In this document: positions 29,830-35,576 of the stretch, piece after piece
Layout: each line of letters begins with the position of its first letter
Position numbering within the stretch: the first letter of the stretch is position 1
The notes under the pieces: generated by a model
The model's database searches: none
The model's input: only the letters and a program-made list of their open reading frames with translations
What the model was told of the DNA's origin: nothing
NCBI GenBank assembly: GCA_964459675.1
Contig: CAYWNP010000010.1
Location: forward strand, 1 to 35,576
Direction of reading: 5' to 3'
Length of the DNA stretch: 35,576 nucleotides
From: CAIZQW01 sp964459675
GTDB taxonomy: Bacteria > Verrucomicrobiota > Kiritimatiellia > RFP12 > UBA1067
Made by a program: the position numbers and the translations under genes

Positions 29830-32643
29830 TTACTTCTGCCCAGGTTTTGCAGCCGGTTTAGCAACCGGCTTCGCGGGGGCCTTCTTGGGCGCGGGGGGAG
29901 CGACGCGCTCCATAACAAAGTAATTAGGATCCCAAGAGGTCTCATCCTCGATCTTCTCATTGGTCTGGGTGAATCCGCCCGCTTCGACCAAGAGGTACTC
30001 CTTGCCCTTGATGGTCTTTAACGCCATCTTCAGCGCTTCTTCGCTTCCACCGTTAATCAGCATGTTGCCCGACCAGACAAACCCCCTAGGGCCCCCGACC
30101 TTTCCAGCGTCTTGCAGATCCATCGAACCGATACCGAACTTTGGCGGAGGCTTCGGTGCTGCCGGAGGCGGAGGCTGTTTTCCTTTCAGCTTCGCAGCTT
30201 CCGCGGCCGCCTTTGCCTTTGCTTCGTCTGCAGCCTGCTTCTCAAGTTGAGCCTGATAAGCTTCAGCTGATTTGGCCATGGCAACCGTCTGCCATTTACC
30301 CATCAGATCATTGCTCGGGGTGAAGGTGCCGCTGTAAACATACTTATCCGAATCTTTCTTTGACCCCGACCATGCTGACGTCGTCTTCGGCATCTTTAGG
30401 ACAGTATCACTCCCACCTGGAAGAGTTTTCATCCAACCTGTGACGGTGCTCTTGATGATCCGCTCCGCACTGTTCAGGTTCGCTCCTCCAGGAGCCATGT
30501 ACGGGCTGGGGATCGCCTGGTACGTCTTCATAAAGACATCAAACGCCAGCTTCTGGACCTCTGGCTTTGCGGAGGCCGTCACTTTTGATACTTCACCAGC
30601 AGGCCACAGAATGGACATCGCCGTACTCCCCGCGATCATTTCCCCGAAAGCAGGCAGGATTTTTTTGTAGACGCGCTCATCAGCTGACACCTTCGCAAGA
30701 GGCCTCATGGCAGCCGCCTGGGTCCACCAGTCTTGCTTTTCGTTAAGATAAACTAGAAGACGATCGACAGTGGGGATTATCCTCTCGGGTGGACAGCGGC
30801 TGAGCGCTTCCATCGCACCACAGACGACCCAGCGCGATTCCTCAGGATTATTGATCATCTCCACAAGGACTTTCTGCATCTCTTCGGTTATCTTGTCGGC
30901 TGGTATAGGCGCCCCCTTGAACATTCCGGCCAGCGTCAGAACACCCACTTCGCGAGCTCTTGGATCCTTCGATTTCAAAAGAGGCATTATCAGATTTAAC
31001 CGGCCGTTTCTGACTATTGAATTTGCGACTCCGGTGCGGATCCCATGATCAGGATGGTATGCATACATTAAAAGCGTTTCTTCTGTGACATTTGTTGCCA
31101 TCACCCTGTCCGCAATCGGTCCGGAAGCATCGAACTTAATTGTTTCCTTGTTAATATCCTGCACCTTGCCCGGCATATACTCGCCGGGTTTAAGAGAGTA
31201 GAAAACATCGTCCGCAGCTGTTCCCCACGGCCTTTTCGGGAGCGTATGCGTCTTGCACCATTGCGTCTTCGGCGCTCCGAACATGCGGAGTTTCTTACGT
31301 GAAGCAGTAAAGGCGAGAGCAAAATAATTACCCCATTCCGGCTTGTCGTAGCTTCCGCCGTTGTCGGATAAGGCAAAGCTTCCGTCGAATCTACGCGAAA
31401 GCTCATAGAACCACTTGCGTTCATCCATGAATGAGCGGTACTGGACCGGCTTCTTCTCGGCAACTAACTGCATCCCGACCCCGTGCCAGATCTCACCGAT
31501 ACCACCACCCGTGTGCGCACGATTGAACCACGTGGTCGCGTAGAAGCTCTTCATCGCCGAATTGTCGCGCACAGCGGCATAGACGGAGCTCTCCCCCTCG
31601 GGAGCCAGCGAGGCCGCAGAGGACATGGCCATCGCAAGGCCTGCTGTCTTTCCATTGTCTCTGAAGCCACCTTCCGGAACTTGATTCCCGTAAGCGACAT
31701 TGCCACGGCCGGCAAACCGGAAGAACTGGAACAACACGCGCTGAAGGAGGTGTTCATCCACTTCTGCGCCACACTCCTTTGCGAGCAGGAGGAAGTTCAA
31801 GGCATGGACACCCGCCGCGTTCATATGACCGCCGCCCATATAGCCGTAGTTCGGCGCACGGGAGCCGCGTCCCATCCAGCTTCCGTCATACATGCTGGCC
31901 TTGAGGGAGGCTGCCATCTTGTTAATAGCGGGGAGAACGCTCTGGTCGCCTGTCCGGAGATAATACTCGCACACGGATGTGCCCCAGAAGCCGATATACC
32001 AAGGATAATCATGCGACGGGATCTCAATCTTGAGCCAGCGCTTGTAGGTCTCGAGGTCCTTGTCTTCGCCAGTTGAAAGCAGGAATGGGCCACCTGACCA
32101 GTCCGGCTTCTCAAGCTTGGCAAGATGATCACCGAGGTTACGGACGATCTTTGCGGATTTTGGACAGTTCAGCGGCCACGTCGTGCTAAATGCACCCAGC
32201 ACAGGAAGTTTAACAACAACGTCGCCCACATCCTTGATCTTAAGCTTCATCAATCCATCCGTGGCTTCTGCCTTTCCAAGCATCTGCGCCAACTGGACGC
32301 GCGGGTCTATATCCTTGAGGACCTCACCGTTGATACTCTCAATGATCTGTCCCTTCGCTAACTTGCCAGTCAATTCTGCGGGTGAACCCTTCTCCACGCC
32401 GGTGATGCGGATGGTAAAAGCCGGATCAATCAGTTCAAGACTTATACCTACAGGACCATACTGCCGGATGGCCCAGGTCTTCCCGGGTTCAGGAAACGGA
32501 ATAAACACCGGCAGTTCTTTTTTATAATAAGAACTCAGGGGTATCGTACTGGGCGCTTGCTTCGCTGCCAGACTCTGTAATGTTGCACCCATCACCAATA
32601 CTGCGCTCAGCGCAACTGTATTAAAAAAGTCTCGTCTATTCAT
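29830..32643 (-). CDS. Exported DUF6288-like PDZ protein with C-terminal module
   Basis: The 937-aa protein starts at 32643 (MNRRDFFNTVALSAVLVMGA, Tat-like signal). A PDZ domain (about 65-140) includes RITGVEKGSPAELTGKLAKG and IIESINGEVLKDIDP. The large central part (about 180-760) is (alpha/alpha)-toroid-like, with DYPWYIGFWGTSVCEYYLRTG and APNYGYMGGGHMNAAG. This is the DUF6288 arrangement as I recall it. HEAT-like helices follow (LPLLKSKDPRAREVGVLTLAG). At about 765-915 is a module (SGTFTPSNDLMGKWQTVAMA ... EYLLVEAGGF) that is also the surviving end of the SGNH remnant at 17356. A Pro/Ala/Lys-rich tail ends the protein. Function unknown; possibly a polysaccharide lyase-like or binding protein. 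Confidence 0.75.
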   Translation of the reverse strand: MNRRDFFNTVALSAVLVMGATLQSLAAKQAPSTIPLSSYYKKELPVFIPFPEPGKTWAIRQYGPVGISLELIDPAFTIRITGVEKGSPAELTGKLAKGQIIESINGEVLKDIDPRVQLAQMLGKAEATDGLMKLKIKDVGDVVVKLPVLGAFSTTWPLNCPKSAKIVRNLGDHLAKLEKPDWSGGPFLLSTGEDKDLETYKRWLKIEIPSHDYPWYIGFWGTSVCEYYLRTGDQSVLPAINKMAASLKASMYDGSWMGRGSRAPNYGYMGGGHMNAAGVHALNFLLLAKECGAEVDEHLLQRVLFQFFRFAGRGNVAYGNQVPEGGFRDNGKTAGLAMAMSSAASLAPEGESSVYAAVRDNSAMKSFYATTWFNRAHTGGGIGEIWHGVGMQLVAEKKPVQYRSFMDERKWFYELSRRFDGSFALSDNGGSYDKPEWGNYFALAFTASRKKLRMFGAPKTQWCKTHTLPKRPWGTAADDVFYSLKPGEYMPGKVQDINKETIKFDASGPIADRVMATNVTEETLLMYAYHPDHGIRTGVANSIVRNGRLNLIMPLLKSKDPRAREVGVLTLAGMFKGAPIPADKITEEMQKVLVEMINNPEESRWVVCGAMEALSRCPPERIIPTVDRLLVYLNEKQDWWTQAAAMRPLAKVSADERVYKKILPAFGEMIAGSTAMSILWPAGEVSKVTASAKPEVQKLAFDVFMKTYQAIPSPYMAPGGANLNSAERIIKSTVTGWMKTLPGGSDTVLKMPKTTSAWSGSKKDSDKYVYSGTFTPSNDLMGKWQTVAMAKSAEAYQAQLEKQAADEAKAKAAAEAAKLKGKQPPPPAAPKPPPKFGIGSMDLQDAGKVGGPRGFVWSGNMLINGGSEEALKMALKTIKGKEYLLVEAGGFTQTNEKIEDETSWDPNYFVMERVAPPAPKKAPAKPVAKPAAKPGQK

Positions 32644-32789
32644 TGTTTTAGTTCTCCCTTGTCGCCTCAACGGTCTTGACCAACTCCAGCATCGCCAATT
32701 CTTAAGAATGACTATAGTTTAATTCTAACAAAACCTTTTCTCGTTTGAAAGCGTGATCTGACTTGAGAGGCATCTCGCAGACGTTTTTA

Positions 32790-34343
32790 TCACTTTGTCC
32801 ATCCTAACAGTCGCTCGGCATTTTTGCGGCAGATCTTCTCCTCAACGTCTTTGGGAAGTTGCAGTTCGTCAATCAGATCAAACTCGGGGGCAGCTTTCTT
32901 GCCAAAGGACCACCAGCCGCTGTCCGTGCCAAAGAGTAATTTGTCTGCATGCTGAATAAAGAATTCCTTTGCGAGCTTCTTGTCACGTCCGATGACGCTC
33001 CGGCCAACCGTGCACGAAATGTCCGCGTAGAGATTCGGATAGGTTTTGAGTAAACGGTCGCAGGTGCCGTCCCCAAGACTCCGCCACCAGTCGCTATGGG
33101 CGATGAGGATGCAATTCGGATGTGCTTTCAGAACATTCTCCAGGTGTGGCAGTCCCTTCTCGTCCAGATTCTGCCCCTTGTCCATGTGGAACATCACCGG
33201 CAGGCCGACCTTCGCGCACGCCTCATAAAGCCTCATGTTTTTAGGATCATCGAACAGGAGTTTCGATCCATAGTGCTCGCCGAAAACAACGGCGCCGTCC
33301 TGCTTCTCCTGCGTGAGTATTTTGACAGCTTCCTCCACACTATTCACCTCTTCAGGGAAGATGACACAGGCACGGCCCATAGTGCCCTTGTATTTTGCGT
33401 AATTATCCAGCATCTGTTTGCGATCCGCCTCTGTTTTCGGACGGGACTGAGCCAGCGGATAATTGATGACGCGTTGCACGTTGTTGGACTTCATCCAGTC
33501 CGCAACCTTGTCCAACTCGCCAGCCTTGCAGGCATGAAAGTGGACATGCGCGTCAATAAACCGTCCAGACATTGAAGCAGCGGTTTCAGGGATGATGGCC
33601 GGCGCAGGTTGCACAGCCTTCCCCTCTTCTTTGCCAAGGCTTTTCAAGATCGCATCCGCGACCTGCTGAGCCATCAGCCCTGACCCTGCTCCGGAAAAAT
33701 GGACATTGTCCTCGGCCTGAAATTCGCTCTGCCGAGGCTTCAGCACGGCATAGAGATCATTGATCTGCACCCCATGTTTCTGCATGACAGTCCAGGCCGC
33801 TTCCCGATATTGAAGCTCAAGCTCCGGAGTAATCACTACTTCCTTTTTAAATCGCTTGAGCATGGTGCCCTCAGCTTTTGGAGGGACAGGTGTGGTCGTC
33901 GCCCAGATCAGCTTGGCGCCTGTCTTCTTCATGCGGACCACCAACGTCTCAAGGCGTTGCGCATACATGGCAGGCGAGCGGTCATCCGACGCATACTGCC
34001 AGCCGTACATATCCCAGACGCCCCAATTAAAGTGGATGACGTCCCACTTGGTGTCCCCCAGCCACCCATCTATTTTGATCACGCCGACTGCTGTGGACTC
34101 CCCGTTATCGCTGCTCTTGGCTACGACAGCCTTACCTGCAAGAGCCTTGGCGACCAGCGGGTAGTATCCCCCCGAGATCGAATCGCCGATCAGCAAAACC
34201 AGTGGCAGATTATTCGTATTCGGCGGAATCACAGGCGGCTTCGCCGGCTTATCTTTCTCAAACGCAAACGCTGCTGTCGCGAACATCACAGCGGACACTG
34301 CGGCAAGACGCAGGCTGCGTGTCACAGAAACTGAACTGCTCAT
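32790..34343 (-). CDS. SGNH hydrolase-amidohydrolase fusion protein
   Basis: The 517-aa protein starts at 34343 (AGAGGAA upstream) with a signal peptide ending AAFAF. The first half (about 45-235) is an SGNH esterase: GDS motif with Ser55 (LLIGDSISGGY), block III-like FNWGVWDM, and the Asp212/His215 pair in EDNVHFSGAG. After a Pro/Ala linker, the second half (about 260-515) is an amidohydrolase_2 metal enzyme: HVH (266-268) in IDAHVHFHA, His386 in MFHMDKG, His416 in IAHSDWW and Asp474 in LFGTDSG. All catalytic residues of both domains appear intact. The combination suggests sequential removal of an acyl group and hydrolysis or decarboxylation of the product; substrate unknown. Confidence 0.88.
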   Translation of the reverse strand: MSSSVSVTRSLRLAAVSAVMFATAAFAFEKDKPAKPPVIPPNTNNLPLVLLIGDSISGGYYPLVAKALAGKAVVAKSSDNGESTAVGVIKIDGWLGDTKWDVIHFNWGVWDMYGWQYASDDRSPAMYAQRLETLVVRMKKTGAKLIWATTTPVPPKAEGTMLKRFKKEVVITPELELQYREAAWTVMQKHGVQINDLYAVLKPRQSEFQAEDNVHFSGAGSGLMAQQVADAILKSLGKEEGKAVQPAPAIIPETAASMSGRFIDAHVHFHACKAGELDKVADWMKSNNVQRVINYPLAQSRPKTEADRKQMLDNYAKYKGTMGRACVIFPEEVNSVEEAVKILTQEKQDGAVVFGEHYGSKLLFDDPKNMRLYEACAKVGLPVMFHMDKGQNLDEKGLPHLENVLKAHPNCILIAHSDWWRSLGDGTCDRLLKTYPNLYADISCTVGRSVIGRDKKLAKEFFIQHADKLLFGTDSGWWSFGKKAAPEFDLIDELQLPKDVEEKICRKNAERLLGWTK

Positions 34344-34463
34344 TTTCTTTTTCCTCTTTTTGATAAGCTGAATAATGTTTATCAACGAATTAAATGAGTG
34401 GACCGAATTGGAATTAGCTTAATTCGTTTAATTAGTTGAAAAAATGTTGAAGTTACAGGCAAC

Positions 34464-35576
34464 TCACCGCAATTTGATTTCGTGGAGGCAAAGGCCGTAG
34501 CGACCGCCAGGAGGATTGAACTTGAGATCCACGCCGTTCCAGCCGGGACTGAAATTAGCGGAGTAGCAGAGCCAGAGTGTTTTGCCATCGGCGCTAATGA
34601 ACTTGGAGGGGAAGTTCAGAAAATAAGCCTGCTCGCCGAAATCCTTCAGATAAACCGCCATCCGCCACGGACCCGTAATCGCGTCCGCCTCCAGGATGTA
34701 CGAGTCCATCTTGGCCACAGTCGGCCAGCCGTCGGTCACGCACATCAGGTATTTCTTGAGACCAGGATTGTAAGTGACTGTCACGCAGCCCATGTGGTTG
34801 TTCCACTCCAGCAACGGCTTGATCTGTTTAAAGTCAGAGGTCCAAAGCGGTTTGCCAGCCGCATCATACCCCGCAAAGAACTCATACGCCTTGAGGTCAT
34901 TGATGGTCTCAGGCGAGGGCGTGACGCGGGCGAGATAGACTTGATCGGCAGAAATCCAGCTCAAGTTGCCATGGGCAAACGTATTCGTGCACCCCGGACT
35001 CAGCTCAAACGGCGTACCTGGCTTGCCAGGCTTGATACACGGACGCGGTTTCGCATCGTTCTCCTCGGCTCCCATGCCAACAAGATACGCCTTGCCATCC
35101 GGCGAATGTTCCATGTTCTTGCCAAAGTCCACGAAATGCGGGGCGCCCATCTTCACCGGGCCGAGGTGTTTGGCCGGCTCGGGAAACAACGGCTGGCTGG
35201 ATGACAGCGGCGAGTCTTGCCAAGTCTTGCCCAAGTCCCGCGAGATCTGGAATCCGGGCATCGGACCCAGGTTGGGCCAGTTCCACTTAAACCCTTCGTG
35301 CATAGGCCCAGCAGAGGGGCCGAGGCAGTAGGTGCCATAATACCAGATGCCGTTGTGCACGAGCGAGCCACAGGGGTATCGTCCACGGTACGGCTTTGCC
35401 CACGCCTCTTTGGGCGGGGATGTATTCTTGATGGTCAACTGAAGCGGATCCTCCCCGATCATCACTGCATGGCCCGTGGTGGCAGGGCGCTTGAGCTTGT
35501 CGCCTGAACCGGATTTCATTCCGTCCGTGGTACCATCGGTCCAAGGCGAATAGAGGTTGTTATCGCTGGCCCATGA
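34464..35576 (-). CDS. Exported protein, 5' end outside the window
   Basis: The frame is open to the window edge (19 codons, SWASDNNLYSPWTDGTTDG, precede the first internal Met at 35519), so the N terminus is missing. The visible 370 residues form beta-propeller-like blocks: RGRYPCGSLVHNGIWYYGTY, FQISRDLGKTWQDSP, DGKAYLVGMGAEEND, TVTYNPGLKKYLMCVTDG, and ITGPWRMAVYLKDFG followed by LWLCYSANFSPGWNG. These blocks resemble DUF4185/five-bladed glycosidase-like (GH43/GH33-like) propellers. No catalytic set is assigned. It may bind or cut sugars next to the SGNH-amidohydrolase gene. Confidence 0.65.
   Translation of the reverse strand, partial: SWASDNNLYSPWTDGTTDGMKSGSGDKLKRPATTGHAVMIGEDPLQLTIKNTSPPKEAWAKPYRGRYPCGSLVHNGIWYYGTYCLGPSAGPMHEGFKWNWPNLGPMPGFQISRDLGKTWQDSPLSSSQPLFPEPAKHLGPVKMGAPHFVDFGKNMEHSPDGKAYLVGMGAEENDAKPRPCIKPGKPGTPFELSPGCTNTFAHGNLSWISADQVYLARVTPSPETINDLKAYEFFAGYDAAGKPLWTSDFKQIKPLLEWNNHMGCVTVTYNPGLKKYLMCVTDGWPTVAKMDSYILEADAITGPWRMAVYLKDFGEQAYFLNFPSKFISADGKTLWLCYSANFSPGWNGVDLKFNPPGGRYGLCLHEIKLR

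Noticed and set aside
1..35576. tRNA or rRNA genes.
   Set aside because: No cloverleaf or conserved rRNA segments were recognised on either strand by eye.

Overview
The window looks like a metagenome-assembled chromosome segment of an anaerobic polysaccharide-degrading bacterium of the PVC group, probably Kiritimatiellota or a relative (Verrucomicrobiota or Lentisphaerota). This placement is inferred from gene content: a formylglycine sulfatase, several exported glycoside hydrolases, a Tat-exported Gfo/Idh/MocA oxidoreductase, a DUF6288-like PDZ protein, a short methyltransferase-type UroD paralogue, and many palindromic intergenic repeats. No rRNA or tRNA gene was seen, so the taxonomy is not proven. 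One run of 100 N (24036-24135) lies between two identical 55-base copies and is most simply an unmerged assembly join.

Left part (1-4.85 kb): a complete integron. A tyrosine recombinase with the integron-specific insert (intI, 3480-4847, +) is divergent from a cassette array read leftward on the - strand. Between them are a strong cassette promoter (Pc, TTGACT-N17-TATGCT), an attI-type crossover GTTGGGC (3234-3240), and four copies of a CGAGGTAGGCT-type repeat around the attI/intI promoter region. The cassettes, in order from attI, are: an exported membrane protein; a basic 88-aa protein; a 74-aa protein with an in-frame amber codon followed by a coherent 42-codon extension; a hicA-hicB toxin-antitoxin pair; and rhaD (rhamnulose-1-phosphate aldolase). 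Four attC sites (2612-2673, 2257-2316, 1241-1295, 316-375) can be folded by hand.

Middle part (4.9-8.6 kb): ordinary-looking genes on the - strand. These are a Phd/VapC toxin-antitoxin pair with a palindromic operator inside its promoter, a TIGR01777-type epimerase, a MITE-like inverted-repeat element, a UroD/MtaA-type methyltransferase and a short asparaginase-like protein.

Second cassette region (8.7-13.1 kb): another - strand array with attC sites (8962-9065, 10608-10664, 11374-11458) but no integrase of its own. It carries a small two-helix membrane protein, a GIY-YIG nuclease, a small conserved-looking hypothetical, a HEPN-type putative RNase, an HNH nuclease with homing-endonuclease-associated repeats, and a HigB/HigA-like toxin-antitoxin pair. 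One of its attC cores is almost identical to an attC in the first array 9.4 kb away, so both arrays probably came from the same integron.

Right part (13.3 kb to the end): a - strand carbohydrate catabolic region. It encodes an MFS (ExuT-like) transporter, a GH36-like exported hydrolase with a discoidin-like domain, a decayed SGNH esterase remnant, a membrane-fused spermidine synthase-like protein, a YdjY-domain exported protein, a Gfo/Idh/MocA oxidoreductase, an (alpha/alpha)6 glycosidase lipoprotein split by the assembly gap, a GH2 glycosidase, a sulfatase, a DUF6288-like PDZ protein, an SGNH-hydrolase/amidohydrolase fusion, and a 5'-truncated exported protein. Most are separated by 100-200 bp gaps filled with palindromic repeats, so they look like single transcription units rather than one operon. 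Together they suggest stepwise removal of sulfate and acyl groups, glycosidic cleavage, uptake and oxidation of a sulfated, decorated polysaccharide; the actual substrate cannot be read from the sequence.
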